Shown here in pieces: positions 8,413 through 17,461 of a stretch of DNA of 48,564 bases. The DNA comes from Chitinophagaceae bacterium. GTDB lineage: Bacteria > Bacteroidota > Bacteroidia > Chitinophagales > Chitinophagaceae. The notes below the pieces were generated by a model that did not search any database, was not told the origin of the DNA, and saw only the letters and a list, made by a program, of their open reading frames with translations. The first letter of the stretch is position 1, and each line of letters starts with the position of its first letter. The translations under genes were made by a program, and so were the position numbers. The DNA lies in the NCBI GenBank assembly GCA_947456025.1, contig CANGQQ010000002.1:1-48564 (forward strand), in the 5' to 3' direction.

Positions 8413-9585
8413 GTGGAATTTCAAGATATTATAGGTCAAAAAGAGTCTATCCACCTGCTAAAAGAACTGGTGGATCAAAATCGCCTGAGCCATGCACTGC
8501 TTTTTATTGGCAAAGAAGGTTCCGGTGCCCTTCCACTTGCCTTGGCGTTTAGCACGTATGTGGTTACACAAAGTGAAAAGAAAACCGAAGCAACATCCGC
8601 ACTTTTTCAAGAACAAGCAGGAATCGCTCAAAAAACCGGCCAGGAGACTTCCTTAGCCCTTCAATACATTCACCCGGACATTCATTACAGCTATCCGGTT
8701 ATTTCAAAAAAAGGAAAGGACAAGCCCATAAGTACAGATTATATCCAGGAATGGCGCGCGTTCATCCAACAAAACCCATACGGCAACGTGTATGATTGGC
8801 TGCAATTTATTGAAGCCGATAACAAGCAAGGCAATATCTCTGCTGCAGAATGTACAGACATCATTCGCAAACTCAATCTCAAAAGTTTTGAAAGCGAATA
8901 CAAAATACTGCTCATCTGGATGCCCGAATATTTGGGAAACGAAGGCAACAAATTGCTGAAACTTATCGAAGAACCACCACCCAATACTTTATTTCTTTTG
9001 GTGGCAGAAAATGAAAGTTTGCTGTTGCCCACAATTATAAGCAGGTGTCAAACCATCCATGTACCGCCAATCGACCTGCATGAAGTATCTAGCGCATTAA
9101 GAGAACGCCATCAACTCCAAACAGAGCAGGCCAACCAAATTGCGGGAATCAGTGAAGGGAATTTTCGGGAAGCATTGCAACTGATACAACATTCCGAGGC
9201 CGATTGGCAGTCTCTTTTGCGGGAATGGCTCAATGCCATTTTAAAAACAGGCCCTGTAGCTCAGGTAAAATGGGTGGAACAGGTTTCTGAACTTGGGCGG
9301 GAAAAACAAAAGCAATTTTTACGGTATTTTAATCACTTGCTGGAACAAAGTATCCGGCTGCGTACCATGGGCGAGGAACAGCTTCCTTTAACCGGTACTG
9401 AAAAAGACTTTTCGGTTCGCCTCAACAAATTGTGCGATATCAGTCAAATGGAAGCGATCACCGGAGAACTGGATAAAGCAGCCTACTATATTGAACGAAA
9501 TGCCAACGCCAAAATGCTTTTCATGGCTTTAACCCTGAAACTCTACCATATCATTGCAAATAAAGCTGTGATTGAAGTACAATAG
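8413..9585 (+). CDS. holB: DNA polymerase III delta prime subunit
   Basis: A 390-residue AAA+ clamp-loader subunit, starting at GTG: MEFQDIIGQKESIHLLKELV, then LSHALLFIGKEGSGALPLALA, the P-loop position where the usual Lys-Ser/Thr is absent, as is normal for ATP-inactive delta prime. Later come LLIWMPEYLGNEGNKLLKLIEEPP and TIISRCQTI, both clamp-loader signatures (the SRC motif). It helps load the sliding clamp during replication. An insert of about 40 residues around 55-100 separates the P-loop region from the DIHYSYPVI segment, as in other Bacteroidota. No partner replication gene is adjacent. Confidence 0.92.
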   Translation: MEFQDIIGQKESIHLLKELVDQNRLSHALLFIGKEGSGALPLALAFSTYVVTQSEKKTEATSALFQEQAGIAQKTGQETSLALQYIHPDIHYSYPVISKKGKDKPISTDYIQEWRAFIQQNPYGNVYDWLQFIEADNKQGNISAAECTDIIRKLNLKSFESEYKILLIWMPEYLGNEGNKLLKLIEEPPPNTLFLLVAENESLLLPTIISRCQTIHVPPIDLHEVSSALRERHQLQTEQANQIAGISEGNFREALQLIQHSEADWQSLLREWLNAILKTGPVAQVKWVEQVSELGREKQKQFLRYFNHLLEQSIRLRTMGEEQLPLTGTEKDFSVRLNKLCDISQMEAITGELDKAAYYIERNANAKMLFMALTLKLYHIIANKAVIEVQ

Positions 9586-9979
9586 TAAGCTCTTGAAGTC
9601 CAGGTATAACGCCTTTCGACTCAAGCAACACAGATCCCACTTACAGAACAAGGATTCATCCTTTCGCCAGAATTCATTATTTTTGACTAATTGACCCGTA
9701 GGGAAGGATTCAGGTGAAAAGGACGGTCAAAAGGAAAACCGCTCAACAATCGGGTTCCGAGATCAATAGCAGGCAACGTATAGTACATCTTAATACTGAT
9801 TCATCTACCGGAAAACCATTCCGTTTTATGGAAAAGAGTTACAACAGCTTACAGCAGTTTTGTTCCGGGTTTTATTAGTATCTATACCAAAAGCCTCCTA
9901 GCGTTTCACGAATCGCTTGTTCAGTGTTGAACCATTTTTTCATATTCGTCCGTTTGACTACGGATCAAAGTTTATAATA
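9586..9979. other. Intergenic region, 394 nt
   Basis: I see no gene. A near-palindrome AAGGAT-TC-ATCCTT lies at 9650-9663 and a promoter-like pair at the right end (9925-9956). There is no clear terminator after holB. Confidence 0.5.
9925..9956 (+). promoter_or_regulatory. Candidate promoter for the RicT-like gene
   Basis: TGTTG (9925-9929), a 19-nt spacer and TCCGTTTG (9949-9956), which differs from TAnnTTTG at the A. The predicted start is near 9960, about 20 nt before ATG 9980, and excludes the track start at 9917. Confidence 0.35.
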
Positions 9980-11308
9980 ATGAGTTGTACAAGTTGCGGA
10001 ACAGGAAAACCTAATGGGTGCAAAAGTAATGGTGGGTGCAGTACGGGCGGTTGCAATCGCTTAAATGTACACGATTGGCTGGCCAATTTGCCGTTCAGCG
10101 ATCCCGGTAGTGACTGCCGAATCGTTGAAATATCCTTCAATAACGGAAGCAGAAAAGAATTTTACAGAAACAATACCCTTCAAACATTCATGAAGGGCGA
10201 TATGGTTACCCTTGAAGGGGTAAGCGGATTTGATGTGGGGATGGTGAATTTGAGTGGCGAACTGGTTCGTCTTCAGTTGAAAAAGAAAGGAGTAAAAGAA
10301 GACAGCGCGGAGATTAAAAAAATCATGCGTCGTGCCAATGAACTGGACCTGCAAAAGTGGAAAGAAAGTAAAGAACGCGAAAAGCCTTCGCTTGTAAGAG
10401 CAAGAGCCATTATCATCCAATTGAAATTGGACATGAAGCTGATTGAAGTGGAATTTCAGGCCGATGGACGCAAAGCAACTTTTTATTATACAGCCGAAGA
10501 TCGTGTGGATTTTCGTGAATTGATAAAAATCTATGCCGGTGATTTCAAGGTCAAAGTAGAAATGAAACAAATTGGCATTCGTCAGGAAGCCGCAAAAATA
10601 GGCGGAATCGGAAGCTGTGGAAGAGAACTGTGTTGCAGCACCTGGTTGAGCGATTTCAAAAGCGTTACCACCACAATTGCACGATATCAAAACTTATCCA
10701 TCAATCAAACAAAACTCAGCGGACAATGCGGCCGTCTTAAATGTTGTTTGAATTTCGAACTGGATACGTATCTGGATGCGCTGCAAAATTTCCCGAACAA
10801 TGCCGACTCATTAGAACTCAGTCGGGGAACCGCGCAACTCATTAAAAAAGATATCTTTAAAAATCTGATGTGGTATATTTTACCGGATAGCAACAAACAA
10901 TATCCGGTACCCATTGATCGGGTAAAAGAAATACGTGCTTTAAATGCAAAAGGCCAAAAGCCCGATGAACTGGGAGCAATTGAACTCTCTCCGGCCAAAG
11001 CGGAGGAGAAAGAAATGGCCCATGTGGAACTTGTAGGTCAAATCAGTTTAAAAACACTGGAACGTAACAGTCGTCGCAGAAGAGACCGCGAACAAGGTCA
11101 ACAACAAGCACAACGACAACAACAAAAACCCGGTGGGCCACAACAAAAAAGCACACAAGCAAAAAAACCTCGTCCGCAGGGTTCTCATCCGCAAAACAAA
11201 ACCGGACAAGGCGCACAGCAAAGACCCGGTCAACCAAAACCGCAAGAACAAAATCGACCCAAAATCGATGTAACAAAAAAACAACCACCGAAAAAGGATA
11301 ACGGATAA
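9980..11308 (+). CDS. PSP1 domain protein, RicT/YaaT-like
   Basis: A 442-residue protein beginning MSCTSCGTGKPNGCKSNGG, a Cys/Gly-rich head, followed by the PSP1 C-terminal domain with GGIGSCGRELCCSTWL and GQCGRLKCCLNFE. These cysteines match the Fe-S-binding set of RicT, which in Bacillus acts with RicA and RicF on RNase Y and mRNA maturation; its role in Bacteroidota is not settled. From about residue 365 the chain becomes disordered and rich in Gln, Lys and Pro. The track start at 9917 lies upstream of a promoter-like element, so I use 9980. In this phylum it commonly sits by holB, as here. Confidence 0.88.
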   Translation: MSCTSCGTGKPNGCKSNGGCSTGGCNRLNVHDWLANLPFSDPGSDCRIVEISFNNGSRKEFYRNNTLQTFMKGDMVTLEGVSGFDVGMVNLSGELVRLQLKKKGVKEDSAEIKKIMRRANELDLQKWKESKEREKPSLVRARAIIIQLKLDMKLIEVEFQADGRKATFYYTAEDRVDFRELIKIYAGDFKVKVEMKQIGIRQEAAKIGGIGSCGRELCCSTWLSDFKSVTTTIARYQNLSINQTKLSGQCGRLKCCLNFELDTYLDALQNFPNNADSLELSRGTAQLIKKDIFKNLMWYILPDSNKQYPVPIDRVKEIRALNAKGQKPDELGAIELSPAKAEEKEMAHVELVGQISLKTLERNSRRRRDREQGQQQAQRQQQKPGGPQQKSTQAKKPRPQGSHPQNKTGQGAQQRPGQPKPQEQNRPKIDVTKKQPPKKDNG

Positions 11309-11377
11309 CGCTTCGGAAAATCAAGTAAGTTTTCGGGAGCCAAGTCGTTGCAACCCCTAAACAACCGAATCAGAAAC

Positions 11378-12571
11378 ATGCAACAACCGAACTTTTCGAA
11401 TGCGGGAGACAAAACAAATCACAAGTTGTCGCAACCCAACGGTACAAAGCATGTTGCATTGCTGCTAAATAAAACACTTCAAAAACATCCTATCGCAGCC
11501 ATTGTTTTTACCTGGACGGCAGTGCAACTGATTTCATGGGCTATCTTTGGAATTGTAACCGAACTTGAAGGACTTAAATACATCCATGCAGCCGATTATT
11601 TACTTCAAAACGGGGACTTTCCCGAAACAAGATACTGGTTTTACAGTGTCACAACCGGACTCATCGCATTATCCAAACTCTTGCATACCGGATACTGGCC
11701 GGTATTTTTTATACAATTGATCTACAGTCTCACGGCTCATTTATTTTTTTACAAAAGTTTAAAATCACTCAGTCCCGGAGAGGATATAGCGCCATTGTTA
11801 ACGACACTGCTTTTATGTTGCATCCTTCCCTATCAAAGATGGAACCTTACACTTTATACCGAATCTGTTTTTTACAGTTCCGTGTTATTGTTCTTCGCTT
11901 CGTGTATTTTAGTTCAAAAAATCTCTTTTAAAAGCAGTATGATTCAACTGCTGTTATTGTTACTGGTGATTTTATCAAGACCGCTTGGTATCTTAATATT
12001 GATACCCTGGATCGTTTATCTTTTCTTAAGATCGCCCGCCAGATACAGAATTTACTTTTTGATTTTAATAGCGGCAGGTGGAATAATTCTTCTAACGGTC
12101 TCGAATTTGATTTTGTCGAGTATTGGCGACTGGAATATTCTTGCACCTTTTCAGGAGGGCTATATTATCTGCGATCTCAGTTCTTCAGACACTATAAGAC
12201 TCCATTCCAACCCGGAAGGAACACCTTTGCAACAACTCTTCTCCTACCTGCAACAACATCCCGGACATTTTTTTCGTATGAGTCTTAAAAAAACAGCTGC
12301 GTTCTTTTTGCTTACACGTCCTTATTACAGCACATTTCATAATCTCGCTTTGTACCTGCTGGCGGCGTTGCTTTACATACCGGTTCTGATTGTATTCCTT
12401 AAAAAGAAATTTACCACGCTCTCCATAACTGCTTTATCGATCGTACTTATTGTATGGGCAGCCGTCATCCTTCAATGCGATGATTATCACAGCAGGTTTC
12501 AATTGATGCTGATTCCGGTTTTTCTGTTTCTTGGAATCTTCACCTTACTGCAGAGCAGAGCCCATAAATAA
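11378..12571 (+). CDS. Multi-pass membrane protein, possible GT-C glycosyltransferase
   Basis: About 397 residues with around ten hydrophobic segments (for example AAIVFTWTAVQLISWAIFGIV, MIQLLLLLLVILSRPLGILI, ISITALSIVLIVWAAVIL-like C-terminal helices). The early loop TELEGLKYIHAADYLLQNGD and the helix-rich layout resemble GT-C or PMT-type lipid-linked sugar transferases, but I do not see a decisive DxD/ExD motif, so function is open. The track begins at TTG 11348; ATG 11378 is the more normal choice. Its 3' end overlaps the convergent GH3 gene by 27 bp. Confidence 0.65.
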   Translation: MQQPNFSNAGDKTNHKLSQPNGTKHVALLLNKTLQKHPIAAIVFTWTAVQLISWAIFGIVTELEGLKYIHAADYLLQNGDFPETRYWFYSVTTGLIALSKLLHTGYWPVFFIQLIYSLTAHLFFYKSLKSLSPGEDIAPLLTTLLLCCILPYQRWNLTLYTESVFYSSVLLFFASCILVQKISFKSSMIQLLLLLLVILSRPLGILILIPWIVYLFLRSPARYRIYFLILIAAGGIILLTVSNLILSSIGDWNILAPFQEGYIICDLSSSDTIRLHSNPEGTPLQQLFSYLQQHPGHFFRMSLKKTAAFFLLTRPYYSTFHNLALYLLAALLYIPVLIVFLKKKFTTLSITALSIVLIVWAAVILQCDDYHSRFQLMLIPVFLFLGIFTLLQSRAHK

Positions 12572-15484
12572 TTGATAAAAGGCCTCCTGTAATTTACCCC
12601 GAACATTCAGATTCATGAGTTTTTTATTATCACCTCCATCCGGATGAATGCGGTTACTCAAGAAAACGAATACAAACTCATGCGCAGGATCAGCCCATAC
12701 ACAAGTTCCTGTAAAGCCGGTATGCCCGAAGGTAGAAGGAGATGCCGACAAAGCAGGATATGGATCTTTTCGGGAAACATTGTCTTTCTCCGGTTTATCA
12801 AAACCCAATCCACGTCGGCTGATCGAGCTTTGATAAGAAGTAAACAAATCCACGGTCTCCTTTTTGAACAAAGTATGAGAGCCTATTGTTCCTCCATTAA
12901 GCAACATTTGCATCATCACCGCCAGTTCGTAGGCAGAACTGAAAAGGCCGGCATGTCCGCTCACGCCACCAAACATAGCAGCAGCAGGATCATGAACATC
13001 GCCTTGCAATAATTGAAAACGAAATTGAGAATCCTGTTCGGTAGGCACCAGCAGGTTCGCGGGTAAATGAAAACGGGGTTTGAAAAACGTAGACCGGAAC
13101 TGCAATGGCTTATAAACGATTTGTTGTAAATAATCATCCAATGGAAGTCCCGAAAGTTGTTCTACTATTTTTCCAAGAAGAATGAAATCATTGTCGCTGT
13201 ATACATATTTACGTGGCAGTTCGGGTTCGCTCGAAAGAATTCGTTTCCAAAGTGTATCAGTCCAGTCGGTTCGGAGATAAACACCTTTTGCTACTTCTAT
13301 CCGAAACGAATCGGTACAATGCTTTGAATAAAGCCCGGGCAGCAACTGTCCGTTTGCATCCAGCGTTTCTTTGTAAAACGGAATCCATGCTTTCAATCCA
13401 GCTTCATGCAGCAGCAAATCTTTTAGCACCAGATTGGCCTTAGGTGTTCCCTTCACAAAAGGAAGATAGTATCCAATCGTTTGTTGCAAATCCAATTTTC
13501 CTTCCTCGTACAATTTCATAACAGCAAGGGTTGTTGCACAAATTTTTGTAATGGAAGCAACATCAAAAACGGATTGTGGAGTAACAGGATTCGTTTTTTC
13601 ATACGTATGATACCCATAAGCTTTTTCAAAAACGATTTGACCATTTTTTACTGCAAGGACCGCACAACCCGGAAAAGCTTTTTGACGAATTGCATCGTTT
13701 ACTATTGAATCAATGACTGCTGTTTTAGACGAATCGAGTATATGGACTTGGGGCAGCAATCCGGAACCGTAATAAGATCTGCCGGTTCCATAAAGGAGGT
13801 CCGTATGTACTGTAACCGGCAAAACACCTTTTGGATCGCGCTTCCCGGTTATCATTTCAAATGCAACAGACTGCACCATTTCGTGGTCTTCATAACACGC
13901 CAGAATACTTCCGGCACCGGAGAAATATTTAATGGCATAAGGATTTCCAAACAACAAAAGTGCCGACTTTGGAAACTGTAACAAAGATTGCGTCAACAGT
14001 ACTGCAGGCGCACTGATTCCGAAATTGTTCGCCGGCCTGCGACTATAACCATGTACACCCACAAACACCTGCTGGTAATTGTTACGGATCTGTTCGGTTA
14101 ATGAACGCACATTTCCTGCATCCTGCTTGTAATGAAAGAAAAAGACATCCGCATTCAGTTCTTCACGCATTTTACGTGTGATGAAATTATCTGTCTTTAT
14201 TCCAATAGCAATATATGCAATACGTATCTCCTGTTTTTTAACCCGCTTCAAAAACGATACGGCAGCGGGAACAACCGGCAGCATTTGATTGTCGTTACGC
14301 ACTAGCGTTATGGCATTTTGCGCAATCTCCTCAATGAATGCTGTTGTTTGGGCATTGAGATCTTCGGTAAGATTTTGTATTTGAACAGGTTGTTGATCCC
14401 ACAAACCATATAAATACTTTGCAATGAGTACATTTCGTACGCGTTGATTCAAATCGGCTCTTTTGAGGGTTCCCTTTCGAATGGCTCTTTTTATCTTTTT
14501 AATTGCCGATGGAATGTCGTCGGGTAAACAAAGCAAATCGCTACCGGCTCTCAAAGCCATAACACTTGACATTCCGTTGGGAAAATAATTTTGTACCCCT
14601 TTCATTTCAAGTGCATCTGTAATCGCGAGTCCTTGAAAGTTCATTTCGTTGCGTAATAATTTTGTCACAACATTATGAGAAAGTGAAGAAGCAACATGTT
14701 GTGTAGAATCCAGTGACGGGATAAATAAATGAGCAATCATGATGGAGGCCACTCTTGCTTCAATCAATTGACGGAACGGATAGAGTTCAAGCGAATCAAG
14801 TCTCGAACGCGTATGATGGATGAGGGGTAAAGCGAAGTGGCTGTCTGTTTCGGTATCTCCATGTCCGGGGAAATGCTTGGCACAGGCCATCACACCTGCA
14901 TGCTGCAAACCCTTCATATATTGTATGGCATAAAGCGCCACTTTAAAGGGATCTTCACCAAAGGAGCGATCGTTGATAACAGGATTATTGGGATTGTTGT
15001 TGATATCCGCAACGGGAGCAAAATTCAAATGGATTCCCATTCGTTTGCATTGCCGCCCAACCAAATTTCCGTAACGATAGATCAGTTCTGCATCTTTAAC
15101 GGCGCCCAGCATCAACTGTCGGGGTAAGGATGTTACACTGTCCAAACGCATGCCCAAACCCCACTCTCCATCGATACTGATCAAGAGCGGTGTTTGTGCC
15201 AATTGCTGATAATAATTGGTTAGTTGTGCCTGACGTACAGGGCCTCCCTGGAAAAAGCAAAGACCGCCAATGTTGTAGGCTCGAATCAGTTTGGCAACCC
15301 GTTCCACATGCTCAGGTCCCAAATTGGAATGTGCCCGGATGATCATCAACTGGGCGATACGCTGTTCTTTTGTTAAGGTTTGAAAAACACTGTCGGCCCA
15401 GATGCGGGCTTTCTCCATTTTTGACTGCGCACTACCCGCGGTAGCAAAAAGCAATAAAATAATCCCCCAAAGAATGCTTCTCAT
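12545..15484 (-). CDS. GH3 beta-N-acetylglucosaminidase (NagZ-like) fused to a beta-lactamase-fold serine hydrolase
   Basis: A 979-residue exported protein (signal MRSILWGIILLLFATAGSAQ). The N-terminal half is a GH3 domain of NagZ type: AKHFPGHGDTETDSH near residue 203 and AITDALEM near 290, the motifs that carry the His/Asp catalytic pair and the nucleophile region. The C-terminal half is a class C beta-lactamase-like domain: ASITK (SxxK), YVYSDNDF (YxN) and FGHTGFTG (HTG). Together it probably cleaves GlcNAc from muropeptides and acts on a D-Ala-containing or ester bond in the periplasm. The fusion is known in Bacteroidota. Divergent from mutL, with own -7 box. Confidence 0.92.
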   Translation of the reverse strand: MRSILWGIILLLFATAGSAQSKMEKARIWADSVFQTLTKEQRIAQLMIIRAHSNLGPEHVERVAKLIRAYNIGGLCFFQGGPVRQAQLTNYYQQLAQTPLLISIDGEWGLGMRLDSVTSLPRQLMLGAVKDAELIYRYGNLVGRQCKRMGIHLNFAPVADINNNPNNPVINDRSFGEDPFKVALYAIQYMKGLQHAGVMACAKHFPGHGDTETDSHFALPLIHHTRSRLDSLELYPFRQLIEARVASIMIAHLFIPSLDSTQHVASSLSHNVVTKLLRNEMNFQGLAITDALEMKGVQNYFPNGMSSVMALRAGSDLLCLPDDIPSAIKKIKRAIRKGTLKRADLNQRVRNVLIAKYLYGLWDQQPVQIQNLTEDLNAQTTAFIEEIAQNAITLVRNDNQMLPVVPAAVSFLKRVKKQEIRIAYIAIGIKTDNFITRKMREELNADVFFFHYKQDAGNVRSLTEQIRNNYQQVFVGVHGYSRRPANNFGISAPAVLLTQSLLQFPKSALLLFGNPYAIKYFSGAGSILACYEDHEMVQSVAFEMITGKRDPKGVLPVTVHTDLLYGTGRSYYGSGLLPQVHILDSSKTAVIDSIVNDAIRQKAFPGCAVLAVKNGQIVFEKAYGYHTYEKTNPVTPQSVFDVASITKICATTLAVMKLYEEGKLDLQQTIGYYLPFVKGTPKANLVLKDLLLHEAGLKAWIPFYKETLDANGQLLPGLYSKHCTDSFRIEVAKGVYLRTDWTDTLWKRILSSEPELPRKYVYSDNDFILLGKIVEQLSGLPLDDYLQQIVYKPLQFRSTFFKPRFHLPANLLVPTEQDSQFRFQLLQGDVHDPAAAMFGGVSGHAGLFSSAYELAVMMQMLLNGGTIGSHTLFKKETVDLFTSYQSSISRRGLGFDKPEKDNVSRKDPYPALSASPSTFGHTGFTGTCVWADPAHEFVFVFLSNRIHPDGGDNKKLMNLNVRGKLQEAFYQLFMGSALQ

Positions 15485-15510
15485 GTCTGTTGCGTTCCGT
15501 TCAATTCGGT

Positions 15511-15518
15511 TAAAGGTA
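15511..15518 (-). promoter_or_regulatory. -7 promoter box for the GH3 fusion gene
   Basis: The minus strand reads TACCTTTA, 7 of 8 with TAnnTTTG, 26 nt upstream of the start codon. Confidence 0.45.
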
Positions 15519-15552
15519 ACGAATTATCCTTCCGGAGTTGAGCGAAGAACTG

Positions 15553-15560
15553 TAATTTTG
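15553..15560 (+). promoter_or_regulatory. -7 promoter box for mutL
   Basis: TAATTTTG is an exact TAnnTTTG match. Its position downstream of the track start (15402) shows that the first 60 codons of that ORF are not transcribed from here and supports GTG 15585. AGGAGG at 15571-15576, 8 nt before the GTG, is a rare clear Shine-Dalgarno-like site. Confidence 0.55.
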
Positions 15561-15584
15561 ACGCTTCAAAAGGAGGAAGCGGAC

Positions 15585-17411
15585 GTGCCGGATATCATAC
15601 AATTATTACCCGATCATATTGCCAACCAGATTGCAGCCGGAGAAGTCATACAACGGCCTGCAAGTGCTGTTAAAGAGTTGCTTGAAAATGCGGTGGATGC
15701 AAAAGCAACTTCGATTCAATTGATCATAATCGATGCGGGAAAGCAATTGATACAGGTGATTGACAATGGCTCCGGAATGAGTGAGATGGATGTGCGTATG
15801 GCGTTTGAACGACATGCAACTTCCAAGATCCGTGCAATTGATGATTTATTCCGCATTCAAACGATGGGCTTTCGGGGTGAAGCGCTGGCTTCCATTGCTG
15901 CCGTAGCCCAGGTAGAAGTTAAAACAAAAAGAGCAGAAGACGCGGCAGGAACCTATCTCGAAATCGAAAACAGTGTGGTGCAAAAACAAGAACCGGTGGC
16001 CACCTCCAATGGAACCAGTATTGCAATGAAAAACCTGTTTTTCAATGTGCCCGCCCGGAGAAATTTTTTGAAAAGCAATGCGTCCGAAATGCGGCACATT
16101 GTGGATGAGTTCATCAGGGTAAGCATGGCGCATCCGGAGATCTTCTTTTCACTTACATCAAACGGTCAACAACTTTATCATCTCGAAAAAGGAACGCTTA
16201 AACAACGTATCGTTCAATTGCTGGGCAATCAATACAACTCCAAGTTGGTTAGTGCTGAAGAGCAAACCGACTATATGAATATTTACGGATTTATTGGCAA
16301 GCCCGAGATCGCAAAAAAGACAAGAGGTGATCAATACTTTTTTGTCAACAAACGTTTCATCAAAAGTCCTTACCTGAATCATGCCGTCGCAAATGCATTT
16401 CAGGAAATGATCGCTTCGGACAGTTACCCATCCTATGTGCTATTCATTGATCTGGATCCTTCACAAGTGGATATTAATGTGCACCCTACCAAGCAAGAGA
16501 TCAAATTTGAAGACGAAAAAATTATTTATGCATTTGTTCAGGCAGCCGTCAAACATGCACTGGCACAATTCAGCATTACTCCAACTCTTGATTTTGATCT
16601 GGATCCATCGATACAACAATTAGATGCAGTAAACAAACCTTTTACAGAGGCTCAAAAGAATGCCATCTCCTCTTCATCTATCTATCAGGCATTTACGCAG
16701 AAACATGCAGCCCATAAAATCGATCCGCAGTACAAAAGCGAACTGAAGCACTGGAAAAGTTTTTATGAAGCCGGACAACCAAAACAGGAAGCAATTGAAA
16801 CGAATGAAACAACAACTCAATCGGCTTTCCAAAAGGCAACGATACCGGATCAAACCTATACTCAATTGTTTGCGACTTATATTCTGGTAACAACAGAAAA
16901 AGGAATTTTACTGGTGCATCAGCAAAATGCACACGAACGAATCTTGTTTGAACAGTTTCAAAGCGCTTTTGCAGGCAAAGTCATGCCTGTGCAAAAGAGT
17001 TTATTTCCGGCAACTATTCAACTCTCACTGCAAGATGCATTACTGCTGGACGAAATGCTTCCCGATTTACAACAGCTGGGTTATCTGATTGAACCTTTTG
17101 GAAAAGAAACCTTTATCATACAAGGTACTCCGGCAGATGTTGAAGAAGGCAATGAAAGTTTTGCGATTGAATTGTTACTCGAACAGATCAAACATTTTAG
17201 CAACGACATTAAATATTCAAAAAGAGAAAAACTCATACGATCGCTTGCTCAACAAAGAGCTGTTAAAGCCGGGAAAACATTAGGACAAACAGAAATGAAA
17301 CAATTGGTTGAGTCCTTGTTTCAATGCGAACAACCCAACAGTACCGCAGGCGGTTACCCCACTTATACGGAATTAAAGAAAGAGGATCTGCAGCGATTGT
17401 TTGGGAGATAA
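15585..17411 (+). CDS. mutL: DNA mismatch repair protein MutL
   Basis: About 608 residues from GTG 15585 (MPDIIQLLPDHIANQIAAGE, the family start). The N-terminal GHKL ATPase has all motifs: ELLENAVDA, DNGSGM, and TMGFRGEALASI. NVHPTKQEIKFED ends the ATPase half. The C-terminal dimerisation domain contains HQQNAHERILFEQF at the place of the metal-binding DQHAxxExxxxE endonuclease motif, with D to Q and H to N. The CPHGRP-type motif is replaced by CEQPNSTAGGYPT. MutL couples MutS mismatch recognition to strand removal. The first 60 codons of the track ORF overlap the divergent gene and are not counted. Confidence 0.95.
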   Translation: MPDIIQLLPDHIANQIAAGEVIQRPASAVKELLENAVDAKATSIQLIIIDAGKQLIQVIDNGSGMSEMDVRMAFERHATSKIRAIDDLFRIQTMGFRGEALASIAAVAQVEVKTKRAEDAAGTYLEIENSVVQKQEPVATSNGTSIAMKNLFFNVPARRNFLKSNASEMRHIVDEFIRVSMAHPEIFFSLTSNGQQLYHLEKGTLKQRIVQLLGNQYNSKLVSAEEQTDYMNIYGFIGKPEIAKKTRGDQYFFVNKRFIKSPYLNHAVANAFQEMIASDSYPSYVLFIDLDPSQVDINVHPTKQEIKFEDEKIIYAFVQAAVKHALAQFSITPTLDFDLDPSIQQLDAVNKPFTEAQKNAISSSSIYQAFTQKHAAHKIDPQYKSELKHWKSFYEAGQPKQEAIETNETTTQSAFQKATIPDQTYTQLFATYILVTTEKGILLVHQQNAHERILFEQFQSAFAGKVMPVQKSLFPATIQLSLQDALLLDEMLPDLQQLGYLIEPFGKETFIIQGTPADVEEGNESFAIELLLEQIKHFSNDIKYSKREKLIRSLAQQRAVKAGKTLGQTEMKQLVESLFQCEQPNSTAGGYPTYTELKKEDLQRLFGR

Positions 17412-17412
17412 T

Positions 17413-17447
17413 AAGTAAGGGTGTCATTAAACATGACACCCTTACTT
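17413..17447. terminator. Bidirectional terminator between mutL and the PKD gene
   Basis: A perfect 15-bp stem AAGTAAGGGTGTCAT-TAAAC-ATGACACCCTTACTT lies just after the mutL stop and 15 nt from the stop of the convergent PKD gene. T tracts are short on both sides. Confidence 0.75.
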
Positions 17448-17461
17448 TATATGCTACTATT

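Noticed and set aside
9650-9663. Near-palindrome AAGGAT-TC-ATCCTT after holB
   Set aside because: Too short, lacks a T run for a terminator, and no partner site; most likely chance.
10061-10690. A 209-codon minus-strand ORF opposite the RicT-like gene
   Set aside because: Shadow ORF within a clearly coding plus-strand gene; Phe/Cys-rich without family motifs.
15402-15584. N-terminal extension of mutL in the ORF track
   Set aside because: It overlaps the divergent gene and lies upstream of an exact -7 box; homology begins at GTG 15585.
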